Below are positions 14,348 through 26,830 of a stretch of DNA of 64,000 nucleotides, piece after piece. The position numbers and the translations under genes are program-made. Numbering within the stretch: the stretch's first letter is position 1; each line of letters begins with the position of its first letter. The notes beneath the pieces are model-generated. The model had not been told where the DNA came from, did no database searches, and saw only the letters and a list, made by a program, of their open reading frames with translations. Source of the stretch: Urechis unicinctus. Taxonomy: Eukaryota; Annelida; Polychaeta; Xenopneusta; Urechidae. The stretch covers positions 40,208,989-40,272,988 of the forward strand of contig CM067353.1 in the NCBI GenBank assembly GCA_034190875.2, read 5' to 3'.

Positions 14348-14581
14348 TTGTTTGTCTTTGAAGAAGCATACTTGACTTCGGTGTCTTTTTTGAAAACAGA
14401 ATGTTTTGTCTCATATCGTACATTGGAAAAAAATAATAAGTATGGTCCTGTCACCATAAACAGCTACATAGGTAACTCTGGAGCATTGCTAGAAACAACC
14501 ATCAAATTAACACAGACTATCATGGATCGCCTCATGCAACGAAAGCTCACTCGTAATCGCATATCCGGTTTACACAAATAG
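14348..14581 (+). other. 77-codon open frame in the best-conserved part of block N
   Basis: The last roughly 45-50 codons of this frame, from Lys-Tyr-Gly-Pro near 14437 to the stop at 14579, are almost unchanged in the other N copy (58655-58799), including the stop codon. The upstream half is broken there by a stop just before the conserved part. The conserved part overlaps the start of the 250-300 base module that recurs five times in the window, so conservation may reflect the repeat's age rather than coding. No family resemblance was recognised. Confidence 0.2.
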
Positions 14582-14765
14582 ACTTTCATGATACATGAAA
14601 GATCTGTGGGCAGTTGGCTGCTTGTGATTTATGTGCGCTTTGATTGCCCTGGGAGAATGCCAACAGGTCTAGTTATGTATGCCTTGCGGTAGCCTATTTG
14701 AGTCCACATCACATTGGTGGCTGATTGTCAAATGCCCTTTCATTGCATCATCATTCGGCAGCCCA
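14512..14765 (+). repeat. Recurrent 250-300 base module, copy inside N (A)
   Basis: Aligns with the core of the M blocks (10795-11040, 26350-26585, 56275-56520) and with 58727-58980. Shared landmarks in order are a gctatcanggatcgcc-like phrase, a ctcgtaat phrase, ctgggagana near 14659, aggtctagttatg near 14674 and gcggtagcctatttgag near 14688. It has no poly-A tail and no pol III B box that I can see. Confidence 0.65.
14583..14601. repeat. Perfect short hairpin CTTTCATG-ata-CATGAAAG
   Basis: Eight-base arms with a three-base loop directly follow the stop of the 77-codon frame. In the other N copy (58801-58820) the arms are shortened to CTTTCA and TGAAAG with an altered loop, so the stem is partly kept. 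Confidence 0.6.
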
Positions 14766-16184
14766 CCCTATACGCAATTCTGGGAAATCGTGAATTGATA
14801 CAGCACTTCAGGCAATTGTGATCCATTTAGTGTTTTTGATAGCATCATTAGGCAAAACACTTTATGCGTCTAATAGACTTTGCTAGTGTGTCTTTTATGT
14901 TATCCCATATTTCGGAAGGCACACAAGTTTCGTCATTAAAAGTGATAGGTTTAAATTCTTTGGCTGCAACTTAACCTCATTCTGCAAACAGCATTACATA
15001 TCATTCCACAAATAATATTTTGGTCAAGGTGTTCCTTGCGTCGGATACCATAAATCATTTTAAGTGGTATGATATATTTAGTTGATAGGCGTTTTTATGT
15101 CAAGATTCGACATAAACAATCTTATACCGGAAAGTACATAAATATGTACCCTTAATTCACTAGTTTCTCGATGCTTACTCACTTGAAGATTTAAATACGT
15201 CTACAAATGCAATCGATCCATATGGTGAATTTAAAACCCCCAGAATAATCAACGTCTATATCGCATCTCTCTTTATTCAATGTAACATTTTACATATGAT
15301 TTATATAAATGTTTTTAAAATTTGAATGTTTATGTATGTGTATAAACATAAATCATTACCGACAGTTATTAGCAAACTCTTAAAAATTATTATGAATAAT
15401 ACAAGACAATATCATATGTATCATTTAGCATTTTGTAGTACAGAATATAAATTGTGTTTGCTTAAGAGGGCCATTCATTTGGATTCACTTTATATAATAT
15501 CTTATTTTCTTTTCAACGATTACTTACACGAAAAAAGTTATTACATTTACTTGGTTGATCAGCAATGTTATGATGTTCTCACGTTTACTAATATCATCTT
15601 AATTATACTCTTTTATGTATAAAATTTATGCACGCTACCACAGTATATATCGGATGTGAATAATGATGAGGTTATATAAATCATTATGGTTTTGAACTCC
15701 CATTTGTCTTCATGTATGTGCACTATGTGGCTTCATTGATACGATTGATCTTATATTGATCTATTCATCATGCAAGAATATGCAATGCAACAAGAATATG
15801 AGCGATAAACTCGATTAAATGCGTCCAAACAGCTACATAACAAGTTGATGCCGTGCCTAGCAAAGGCTCTTGATAAATATCGATGAATGATTGAGAACGT
15901 CTGCCTTTTGATAAGCAGCATGCTTGCTGAAGCTCTTTGTTTAAGTAAATACGATACTTTTGATACTTATTCTAGGTATATTTTGACTTTTCGATATGAA
16001 TTATTTGCAAACAAAAGAGGTGTTCGTCATGATTCGGCTCGCATCACATTGCTCTTCTTGTTAACCTATTCGGCATGTCACTTTGACAGCTGCACAATCT
16101 ACTAGACTCTTCAATCGTTAGAAATGGTTGATGACACCGCTAAGATATTTCAAGCATCAATAACTCTACGTTCATGAAAGTGTT

Positions 16185-16570
16185 CGGTACTATTAATCAT
16201 TATGTAAATAAACTTTATTTGCTGAATGAGTATAGAAATTGCCCCCTTAAAACCGTAAGTAACTTAAGAATTTTGCTAAACCAAGCTCTAAAGCAGTCAT
16301 TAAGTCACCAAGTTGTTGAATAGAATGCGATTTGCTGAAATATAAGGGTTATCAATCGTTATGTAAATAAACGTCATATAAACAATGGTTAAGTCGATGC
16401 CTGCTAATATTTTTCGATTAATAAAAGAAATTTTTGCTTTACGAATACGTTAAGCAAGCCTTAAGTCACCTAACGTAGGTAACCTAACAATCATGCATAC
16501 CCATTTTCTTAAACAGACGTTAAGTCGCTAGGATGGTTCGTGGAATACGATTTGCTTTGCTGACACCTAA
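16185..16570 (+). repeat. Local degenerate tandem repeats inside N (A)
   Basis: A phrase of the type ttatgtaaataaac recurs near 16200 and 16361. A phrase of the type ttaagtcnccaag...atgcgatttgctg recurs near 16299, 16455 and 16520. The spacing is roughly 65-160 bases. Copy B has only one such phrase (about 59825-59865), so copy A appears to have expanded it or copy B to have lost repeats. Confidence 0.55.
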
Positions 16571-17870
16571 CAGCTGATGCAATAATGTATCTTAAGACCC
16601 TTTTTTTAAATTAAGAAGTCCATGGAATCCTTCCCTGATAACATACAGTGAACGACATTGCGCACCGCTTTGCGCACCGTTTTAATTGCATGTTTGCAGC
16701 TTATGCTGTTATTTCCTCGAAGTTGCTCTGATTGCCCAGTGTCTCCCATTGGCTTTCACCCATTTACATATCTATAGCCAAATGCTTTCTGTGATAAAGG
16801 GAGTATGCAGTCAACCTATCATTGTAAGCTTGCACAGAATATAGTCACGATAACTATTACCAATACCAAATTAACTTTATTTATATGACAACTAGATAGT
16901 GCTACATGACTACAGTCGTTCGTGCAATTGTGTGAATATTGCGACAAGTGTCTCAAGCGAAGTGACCGATTTGGTTGTCAAAGACATTATTGTATTACCT
17001 GTCAACAGTATTCTTTCAATTGGTTCCGATATATGCTATTTGCTACAGTTTATTGCTGAAGTTAATTTCCTTCAAGGGCATCCTTATGATTGTACAAGAC
17101 GTTACGACCATGCATATATTAACCATGCGGTGACCGTTCAGTGGCTGACTTTAGCAGACAGTGCCATATTGGTGCCGTTACACTTGGATCCGTTTGATTT
17201 GTAACACCTATTACATATCCATTAACATTAAGGCATATAAGGGCTAATGCCATTCACAAGCTATCGCTAGAGATGCCGCAGTAGTGCTTCTGGCCGCTTT
17301 TTTGCATAATGGTTTGCATAATTATCATCCTCATTATTCCGTTTGATATATTTCCTTACTGCGCATGATTGATTCGCACATGCGCAACTTTAGCTAACGT
17401 ATTCAAAGCACCTCACACGATAGTAAGCACCAACAAAGTCTTGTTTATGACTTGGTTTAAGGCATTACGAAGCATAATAGGGTGTCACTCTGATAGCATG
17501 CATTGAGGATAGTATCATATTAATGGCTCATATTAACAGGCGATCATCGACAAATGTTGTTTACTGGCTAATCAATAAATCTCGTCTAAAAACGTCTAGC
17601 TCATAATTGAAGGTTTAAAGTAAATCGATGAACAAAATCACTTTTGTGAGGAAATTTAATTGAATTCAGTTTTGGGGAGAATTTGCGTTCTTCAGTTAAG
17701 ATGCACAATATATTCACACACAAGTCACGCAACCAATGCCTCCTATCTAATTGTAAAACGGCTACAAATCTAGTTGCAGTGGTTTTGTGTCGCTTAATTA
17801 CTCTGCTTGTCGTTATCATGTTTTTTCTCTAGCAATCCAGATAGAAAACAGCGTTCATCAAGCGAGTGGA

Positions 17871-19304
17871 AACTCATTCTGGATTCATCTGGCTGAACAT
17901 AAAAAAAGTCATCTACATAGGATTATATACAACCCCTAACACTACGCGAGCTAGAGCATAAAAATGGATCATATGTATTTTTTATCAGACACAATCCCAA
18001 TTCCCCATTAGACATTTACCCGTATGTGGACAAGAATATATGCATGTTTTGTTGATAGAACTTTTGTGTCCTTTATGAGATCCAGTATGTGATAGTTAAG
18101 TAGTCTCTATTGTGCAGCTCTGCAACCTTAATATCCCTTGCTCTTTTATATCCCTAGATTAATCATTTGCGTTATTTGTAAAAATAGAGTCATCTGCAGC
18201 TGCGTTGGCTATGACTATGAGTGCAATGAAATGTTTAATGATTACATATGAGTTAGGTGCAGCATAAATTTGATAAAGCTGCAAACATAAAAAAGTGAGC
18301 ACTATTACCTAGGGTAATATCGATGGAATACAGCACTGTGCTAGGAACATGCGGCACTTGAGTTGTGCTCTTATATTAGTGATCAGGTTTGTTGCAATTA
18401 AATGGTTCAAACGCGTGAATTGTTTTAGTCTCTGGATTGATTACGAAGAAGCCTGCCACTATTTTCTTCGTTGGATAAAAAAACCACAAGATACAACTAT
18501 CTAGGCTTATCAAGAATGAAAATTAGTCAATATATTCGATCAATTCAGAACAATCTTGATTGTCATTCATTGATACAATGAAACTGAAAACCTTGCAGGT
18601 AACAAATCGGCACAGCAAAAGCTTAAAAAAAGGCTATATCGCAGAGGCTAAATTTGTATTCACTCTCTATTAACATTTGCATGACCACGTCATGACTCGC
18701 TGTGAATCGGCATGTTGCTGGTTCCCTTAATATCATTGGAAGAATGAATTAAGTGTCAGATTATGTTAAGGGTTTGTGAACGTCAACTAGTACTGGGCGC
18801 TTATACATTATACAGCGACACGTTCGACATTTGGACCCTTGCTATTTTGCTTTGGTTGTCACGGCAACAAAGTGCACAAACAAGTACTATGTGTTCCCGC
18901 ACCAATGTGTTTTGTTGTCGACCCTGAAAAGGATTGATAGTTCGATGATATCGCAATGCCTGAGAAATAAATCCAAAATTCGTTTCAAACTTTAAAAGCT
19001 ATAACCACTTTCGTTAGCAGTGTATCAGGGTGCCATCATATTTCAGTCGGCTCTACGTTCGTAGGAATACGTGAATCGATTAGGTCATAAAACCTACATG
19101 ACTTGTTCTATTGCAATGCGTTACATCGACCCTTATATGCTCATTAATACAGCAGGTCATGCGACTAAGTGCAGTTACACATTCATAATCCGACACTTAC
19201 ATTACTATATTAGGGGTTATAACCAGCTGGACGCCCTCTTTCGCTGTCTTGATTCTGACCGTGGCGAACATGGCGCCAGACAAATAAGATAGATGCGCAC
19301 AAAA
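17871..19304. other. Copy-A-specific stretch between N and P
   Basis: In the other unit blocks N and P abut at about 61715, so these 1.4 kb are either an insertion here or a deletion there. No open frame exceeds 73 codons (19071-19292) and no transposon hallmarks were seen. Confidence 0.5.
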
Positions 19305-19920
19305 AGCTGTACAATAAAGTCGTCTAAGTGGCAAGATTTTATCCTAAAAATTATTGTGTTATTGATAGGGGCTGCGTACGTGAAACGTGAAAGAGAGTCT
19401 GCTTGGACGTGAAATGCACTAGGCTCGATATTGAGCATCGAATGCGGGGGTCAGAATGTGGTATTATATAACATGCAAAATAATGACAGGAAAGAGCCTG
19501 GACGACGACGGTTACAGCATGAATAGCAGAACGGTTACAAATATCAATAAGCATTGAACAAAGCATTATGTCAACCACGAGCACTATATCTTCGAAATAT
19601 TTAACAATTGTTGTTCGTCGAACTTCACAGTCATGTGCAGCATATAGGAATTGCGAAGATCGTATGTGCTGAGTTTTTATTTCTTTGTAAATTTAGCTAT
19701 ACGCTATTCATTTTTAAAACCCACATCAGACAAGCAGCAAGCTCCTTAGGGAACCTAAACACATAGATATTGATAATGCATGTATGATAACTGATGAAGA
19801 GCGATGGATTGATGTGTCTTTGCACATGCATTTGTTTATCACAGTCCCAGTTAACTTTTTGTTCAGGTATTCAAGCTCATTATCGATGATCCCTGCCTGG
19901 GTCCCCGTAAGGCGGTTATG
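19305..19920 (+). repeat. Block P, copy A
   Basis: Aligns with 28087-28880 along its whole length and with 61705-61885 over its first 170 bases. Anchors include tcgatattgagcatcgaatg near 19422, shared with copy B, and gaagagcgatggattg near 19796, shared with copy C. In copy C about 235 bases near 28205-28440 are extra. Minus-strand frames here and in copy C align only partly. Confidence 0.85.
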
Positions 19921-19942
19921 TATATACGTATATTCAAAGAGC

Positions 19943-20099
<157 letters not shown>

Positions 20100-20319
20100 T
20101 TATTATTGCATAGACGCTTAATGTTAGAGTGTTCCCACATAAAATGATAAGCGATGTGGTAGTTTTCAATGGAACTAAAGTTGAACTAACCCAGGAATAT
20201 TGCATTTCTTGCATTTCTGATGCCATATGTGCATCAAGCATAATATGCAAATAGGTTTCGAACTGCATAAGGAACTATAATGTTTCAAAGTTAATCAATA
20301 TACCCAAATGCCGCCAGGT
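20100..20319. other. Unique spacer between P and Q (A)
   Basis: About 220 bases without a match in copies B or C that I could follow and without an open frame of note. Confidence 0.35.
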
Positions 20320-21177
20320 TGTATAGATTACAGTATGTAGGACGTTTGACCTTGGATTTCCGCTGCTTAATGACTGTGCATTCGATTATTCATTTTTTTA
20401 TTGCATTACTATTTTTCATGGTATGTAATGGTGCCTGCAATATTTTACGAGATGTCTACTCTAGGAGTCTTTAATGAAATAAAACATTTCGACTGACGAT
20501 AGATCAAAGTGCAGGCTGTCAAGAAGATTCATGGTTTTAGATGGGAGGATGCGTTTAACTGATCATGGCGCTTTATCGGTCAACAACAATGAGTCACGAT
20601 AAAAGCTTTGCTGTTTTTGCGTTAACACAATTTATCATTGGCTGTTAGAGGTTTTGTAATGACAAATGTCCTCCTAAACGTTAGAATAAAAATTGGTCGA
20701 TGACATAGCATCCACGCCGAATGTTACGGGTGAGATTAAACTTCATGTGGCAATACGAAGTGCTCTTTAATGGGGCGATAAGAGTGGGCATGTTATTGCC
20801 TGAAGCTTGAGTACTGGGTATGTGGAAGAAATAGCTCTAGTTAACACCACCCATTCGTAATGCTGGTGAGATTCACTACGCATTGTAACCGCGAAAATTG
20901 TTATGAATTGATTACCACAATTTTTGATCATTTATGTACATGTATTGGTCTATTAGTACGTTAATCACAGAGTGGTAAAACCAGGACGCATGCCTTGGTT
21001 TTAAACTACTAGTTAATGTAAGTTAATATACAATTAAATGGCAGCATCCAAGGTTAGCCAGACAACTCACACCGTATTATAAACTGACATCAAACTCTAA
21101 ATGCAAAAATGAACTGCTATAAAGACGATTGCGTCAATAATTTTGTGACCTGAAAACTAAAGCCGCCATTCAGTGTC
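20320..21177 (+). repeat. Block Q, copy A
   Basis: Aligns with 61885-62785 and 31725-32790. Shared phrases: ctgacgatagatcaaagtg near 20493, cacaatttatcattg near 20626, cacagagtggtaaaacc near 20967, and gtgacctgaaaac near 21148. The three copies disagree on every moderately long open frame, so the block is not coding. Confidence 0.9.
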
Positions 21178-22302
21178 CTGCACTGGATTGGTTTGACTTT
21201 GAGCATGATGCATCATAAATGGTCCTTCTGTATACTCTGCAGATCCATACAGAATATATTAGTTTAGGCCTGACACCAGAAATTAGCTTTGAATGGGTCA
21301 GCTACATACTTATTATGTAGTTTTGAGGCAATTTGAATTGTAGCAAATGGGAATATGGCGATGTGGACCTAGCCGTTACCACAATAAGTGCATGTGGCAA
21401 TTTCGCGCATAAGATTAATTGAATGCATGTCATGAGGCGTCTGCTTATATAAATACCCAGATATCTTCGTGATCTCAAATTATTCGATGCTTGAAATCAT
21501 TGTCTTGCTGCGTCTTGATATGCAAATGCGCTTTTGTTAACTAAGATATATTTCATGGGATTTTAGCATGAATGACACCGAAATACAGGTTGTGCAATGA
21601 AATGGAAAAAAGCTAAGAATGATAGGTTATGGTTGGGCCACGTTCATTGAAACCATTCACAACCTCTATAGTTCCACTTTAAGGCACAAACCTATGCACA
21701 ATGCTTACAGACATCTGCCTGAAGGGAAGTGCCGTCGCGGAAGTTAAGTCTTATCAGTTAGGGAATCTTATCAGCTGTCAGCTCGGCTATTCACAGATTA
21801 TATATATATATATGTGATTGTTATTTGCAGTTTCATACATGCGTATATTTATACGTATTCATATTGAAGCCGTTTGCCCTTATACAGTGCTCGACTTTGG
21901 TGTGGTTAACAACTCGTTTTGCCCTGCATCACACTATAAATTGATTGCTGTGGACTGCCAGCACATAGAGCTAATCACTAATTGTTCATATATCGCAGGA
22001 TAGCATATATTCCTGGGCGACTTTGTACAATTGGTGCGTAATAACTAGGTATATGTGAATCAATTAGATTAGATATTGTGGTGTCCTCCCTGCATCGGAT
22101 CCGAAAATATTGCAGAGAATTACATCGCTACAACTGTGTGTCAGATGCTTTACCAATGAAATCAGTATCGTTATTACCAATATCAAATGCATTCAGCTGT
22201 TAGTCATCTGTGGATGGATAAATGAGCTGGATGGATAAATATGCTGTACGTTTGCCTCTTCTACCCTTATCTTGCAAATGCAGTACATTCTGCAGCCGCC
22301 CT
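21178..22302 (+). repeat. Block R, copy A
   Basis: Collinear with 62836-64000, where the window ends. The phrase tttgactttgagcatgatgc is shared exactly (21192 and 62854), as is attctgcagccgccctat at the end. The second unit at 26-34 kb lacks this block: there Q is followed directly by E. Confidence 0.9.
21818..22003 (+). pseudogene. Small open frame shared by both R copies
   Basis: A 61-codon frame aligns with a 78-codon frame at 63487-63723. Both keep the run Ile-Arg-Ile-His-Ile-Glu-Ala-Val-Cys-Pro and end in Ser-Tyr-Ile-Ala-Gly and a stop. The size difference is about 51 bases, a multiple of three. I counted four silent and about seven amino-acid-changing base differences in the aligned part, which is close to neutral. 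Here an acceptor-like ttatttgcag ends at 21830; in the other copy the AG has become GG. It may be a relic exon or a chance frame. No protein family is recognised. Confidence 0.2.
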
Positions 22303-22509
22303 ATTATCATAGGTTATGGAGACACCTAATAGCACAAAGAGACGACAATCAGCGCAAATTGTACATAAGTTGGTAATGTGGTAATTACACACATATTTAA
22401 AGATTCGTGCCTTTTGGTTATGCATAAGAAATAAGAAAATGCGTAAACAACTCCAGCACCTCCTGCACGCAAAAACTCTCCCCGCAACACCTCCGCTTAC
22501 CTTCTCTTA

Positions 22510-22534
22510 CCCCCCCCCCCCCCACACACACACA
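22510..22534. repeat. Poly-C run followed by (CA)n
   Basis: Fourteen C residues (22510-22523) run into a short CA repeat. The run lies just outside the right E arm, whose homology ends at about 22552. It is not present at the matching end of the left arm (10480). Confidence 0.95.
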
Positions 22535-22551
22535 CTCACAGTCAGTCATCA

Positions 22552-24308
22552 GCACAGTGTTCCTAATAATGTTCTAGCAAATGTATGATTACACTGGAAA
22601 TACAAAACAACAAGTGTAAATGTATTGATATCAGCTGTTGCCATAGTGAGTTGAATATTGCGTCAATATTATAATTTGCTAATGTTTCAACCCCCACAAG
22701 ACCATATATAAAGAGTAAACACTGCTCTCAGTAATAGAATTGCCTTGCAAATATTGTGCCTGTCAGCTCTGCGAATGTGTGACGCAAGCACCCGTACTCC
22801 TTCTTGAGGCATAATCCATTGAGTACACAGGACGCCACCCATGCGTTAAGTGCTTTAAATAACGTAAACCTCTCTGTTCGTCCAGTTTTACGTTCAATAA
22901 TAGAGCAGCTTAATATGTAATGGAACAACTGAGTTTAAAACTGGCCCACAACACCATATAAGTGTACTTTTGCCTTGATCAACAATTTCAATTGCGTTCC
23001 GAATTTCAAATGAGCAATTCTATTGTTATCAGAACAACGTTGGTAAGCGAGAATCCAACGTATCTATATGTAGGGTAATCCGCGATCATAATTTCGCAAT
23101 GCTTATATTAGTATTTATTGTTATCAATAACTTGACTCTCCTGGCATCATCAAGCTTATGATAGCTTGTCGCGTGTAATGAAGAGAGCTGACCCGCACAG
23201 TCTTGTCGCAATTAAAGGTCAGGATAGTTTCCACCATATGCAGATGTAGCGGTGTGTATTGTAACGCCGAAATGAATGCATATTTAAGCGCCAAATACCG
23301 AGGCATCGGAACTTCAAACGTCATTTCACGACAAAGTGATAAATGATCACCATGTTTTAATGTCCATATGTGTTGATATCATAAATGTCTACGGCTGCGC
23401 ACTAGCACATTAGTATATATCGCGCAGTAAAGATAAGTTGTCAAATGAGCAGCATAACAAAAGTTCAATTTATACGGGCACAACAATTTACAATAAGTTG
23501 TTCTAAGTGACGCAGGAAGCATTGCAGAGCTACCTCTATGGCAGCTTTGCTTCCTATTCTACCATATGCACTATGGTATTAATTTATTTCCACCTGTTCA
23601 CAGGGTAACTCACGATTTAAAATTCTTCATAAATGCAAGGCAATTAAAGGACAACGGAATACCTCACACAGGCTTATAGGTGTCCCTACTTGTGTACACC
23701 TGTATTACGCCATTATCATCGAAATGTCACTTTGCAAGCACAAAGTGACTCGTTGGATTCAGGGATGCCTAAACGTACTTGAGGAGATTAGCTGCGGCCA
23801 TAAAAGCTTAATTGGTTTTTCAGCTACGATTCATTCCAAAGATAGCATGATGTTTACAGCGTGCCGTTCTGCCATTCGCATACGGATCAACATTTTCAAA
23901 CTCGCATGGAGGATATTGAGGGAAACACTTGTAGATCAACACTGTATTCCATATATCCCCGTATTTGTGAGGTTTTGATAACAAACCAGATGTCTTGCTA
24001 ACAATTATTTCGGCCCTCTCCGCTAACAAAAATGATCGGCGTTATTGAAACTGTTGAGCTAAATTGTGTCGCCAACTTAAGGAAGCTCCGACACACAGTT
24101 TAGGCTGTGCCTAAAGTAAAGTTAGATAATGATCCAATTCTAAATCACGTATTGTTATCAATCGTTGACGGTCATCCGTGAGGTAAATGTCTTAGCTATT
24201 ATATCTACGTTGTCTGTGATGAGAGCACTGTGATTGACATATCGACTATATATTTCAATGCACCAACCAACTGTCGAAATGTGCCTTAGCGATGGCCTCA
24301 AAACGAGG
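22552..24308 (+). repeat. Block E, copy 2 (right arm)
   Basis: Reverse complement of 8780-10480 and direct match to 32868-33470 over 22950-23610. Anchors are ctggcatcatcaagctta near 23140 and gcaggaagcattgcagagct near 23512. With copy 1 it makes an inverted pair with arms of about 1.7 kb around a 12 kb spacer that holds M, N, P, Q and R. Confidence 0.9.
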
Positions 24309-24890
24309 CTATCACAAAGTGCATTTAACTAGACCAACTGACGTTTACACACTCTCAAGATAACCGAAAGATGCATATATAACAGGCAGAGAGTCATCCT
24401 CCGAACATTTATGTGCCCCAGCAGACCATTTAAGCAGGAGAGATATTTGATTAGGAGTGAGCTATCGCTTAATGACATGCGATCCGTGATAGCCTACGTT
24501 GATTGCATGCACCGTTGTGAACAAAGCACTAGGGCTACAGGAATTCACAGACTTAATTGCATAAAATTCGTCATAAAACCTAACCACTACAAACATGAAA
24601 CGAGAAATCGAATAGATTTATATCATTCGTTATTTTGTACCTTTATGCATCATTCAGTAACGGTCCTTTACCCAACGATGATATCGTTGGCAAACTCAGC
24701 CTCGTGCGGATGTCGTGGATATTCAAACAAGCATAACGTAGTAATGGTTTTATTTAAGCAAATGGCTACAGCTTGTCGATCCACCAGAGGCCGATTAACG
24801 CACTACAATTTAATATTTTTTAGTAGTAATGTTATTAGTGTGATCGAGATGAAAAAAATGGCAGGGCCGTATTTATAGCAAAGAGTTGAA
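24308..24890 (+). repeat. Block S, copy 1, with a 155-codon frame
   Basis: Aligns with 54285-54870; its first part also resembles 49480-49545. Shared phrases are acaggcagagagtc near 24380 and atttatgtgcccca near 24407. The 155-codon frame at 24411-24878 is the longest outside the simple repeats. In the 54 kb copy the matching frame stops after about 25 codons and shifts by one base, so it is not a conserved gene. No motif, signal peptide or domain is recognisable in it. Confidence 0.75.
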
Positions 24891-25618
24891 ATCGCCAAAT
24901 GCAAGTGCAGCAAACTATTTGTATACACTTAGGTGTGTGTTTGTGTACGCCATAACCCACCCAGAACGCCCAGACACGGTGTTAGTTTAGCCATTGCTCT
25001 TAAGATAATGTCGTTAACAGCCTGGACACATTGTCTGTTTCAAAATATTGCATCAACCAGTTTGTGTAAATATCAGTTAAAGTTACGAGCCGGCATAACT
25101 ATATTGCGTCTATATTCTAGTGAATATATTCCTTTGATCATTTTGGTAAAGTGATAAATGAATACACTCGTTGTTAATGATGAGCCTGTAGTTGAACAAA
25201 ACAGTCATATGCCTCATCACAAATGATTCATTCGTATGGTATTAAACATTTACATGGTCAACGCAAGGGTCGAGTTAGCCTTGGCATGTAATTTCTTGTA
25301 ACAGGGAAGGTCAGTTTATACGTAAAAGCAATGAGGAGACAAATCGTGTCCTGCGGAATATATAGCTGTATATATGCAAGGATACGGTGACGTATTTTCA
25401 AACATATTAAATAAAGAAAGACAGTTGAGATACGCTGCATCATAGACAACATTTTCCTACTTTTTGGCCGGCAACATTTCCATGATAAATACCATCTTAT
25501 TAAGGACCATAATACGTTGGTCAAATTAATCAATTATGATTAATTAGTCGACCATATTATTGGACTGTTTGGTGCACATCATTACAAGAGAATGCAGATG
25601 CAATTAAAATAAACATAT
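24891..25618. other. Unassigned DNA after block S
   Basis: Frames of 73 codons (24933-25154, plus) and 91 codons (25258-25533, minus) are present without supporting evidence. Apart from a short resemblance (ttaggtgtg) to the start of the region after the other S copy, nothing repeats elsewhere. Confidence 0.4.
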
Positions 25619-26055
<437 letters not shown>

Positions 26056-26267
26056 CAGGTTTTTTAATAGCGTGACATATTGATACTCTATAATGCTTCT
26101 AGGGCCTGTGGAATGATAACGAGTAAATGTACCTTAATTTAACTTAATACTATCAATCAGAAAGGAAATATTAACACAGGCTGAATGATACACAGCATGT
26201 TATATTGGCACTAAGCATACGTGAGTTCAGTGGTTATTTCTATATCCCGAAGAAAGTTGGCCAGCTC

Positions 26268-26830
26268 CATAACGTTGGCTTTTTGCAGGGACACATGATA
26301 ACTGGTGCGTGTGCTCGGTTATGTGTACCGCTTTCTTTGCAAACACACAGCCGATAACAGCAGGCTATCAAGGATCGCCGTCATTCCATGAGATGCTAGT
26401 ACAAATGAAACAATAATCTATTTATGCTGGGTGGACGATTCTTTGCTTGTTATATATGGTTACTTTAGATCCCTCGGGAGAGAGCTAACGTCAATAGGTT
26501 TAGAAATATGTGCGTGGCGATAGCCTACTTGGATTTAATCCACAATACATCTGTGGCATAGTATTAAGCGCAATGTTTGTTTAGAAATGATCATTTGTTG
26601 TTTCTTGATTGTGTAGATACAGCCTTGGGGACACAGCTGATCCTCGTGGCAGTCATTGTAAGTGTATATATCACGCTGAAGGCACCTTGTTCTATGGTAG
26701 CATATTCAGGCCGATAATATAATGTTTGTACCTGACATCATATGTGTAGCTTTTAAGTTAGATTTGACCCTGGCAGGCACATATTCGCCTTGACAGCCAC
26801 TTACCTTAAATATTTACTTGACAATCCTAA
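26268..26830 (+). repeat. Block M, copy 2
   Basis: Aligns with 56197-56785 along the whole length and with 10738-11070 in its first two-thirds. Shared phrases include gggagagagctaac near 26479, gtggcgatagcctac near 26514, gatacagcctt near 26616 and ttcaggccgat near 26705. It opens the second, shortened repeat unit. Confidence 0.85.

Larger units (their letters stand above)
13895..17870 (+). repeat. Block N, copy A (segmental duplication)
   Basis: Collinear with 58090-61720. Best-conserved stretch: 14340-15150. Differences by eye: copy B has about 100 extra bases near 58455-58550; copy A has about 225 extra near 15415-15640 and about 780 at 15720-16500; copy B has about 610 extra at 60537-61147. 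Several frames are open in one copy only. A 101-codon frame at 16899-17204 aligns with a 91-codon frame at 60226-60501, but the substitutions are nearly all amino-acid-changing, arguing against a selected protein. No transposon protein is recognisable. Confidence 0.9.

Noticed and set aside
16899-17204. 101-codon frame pairing with 60226-60501 as a conserved gene
   Set aside because: Over the best-aligned 27 codons I counted seven base changes, all amino-acid-changing and none silent. A one-base shift and its compensation follow. This is not the pattern of a protein under selection.
24411-24878. 155-codon frame in block S as a gene
   Set aside because: The sister copy at 54.4 kb has a stop after about 25 codons and a one-base shift. 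At this base composition a frame of this size is not unexpected by chance, and no motif is visible.
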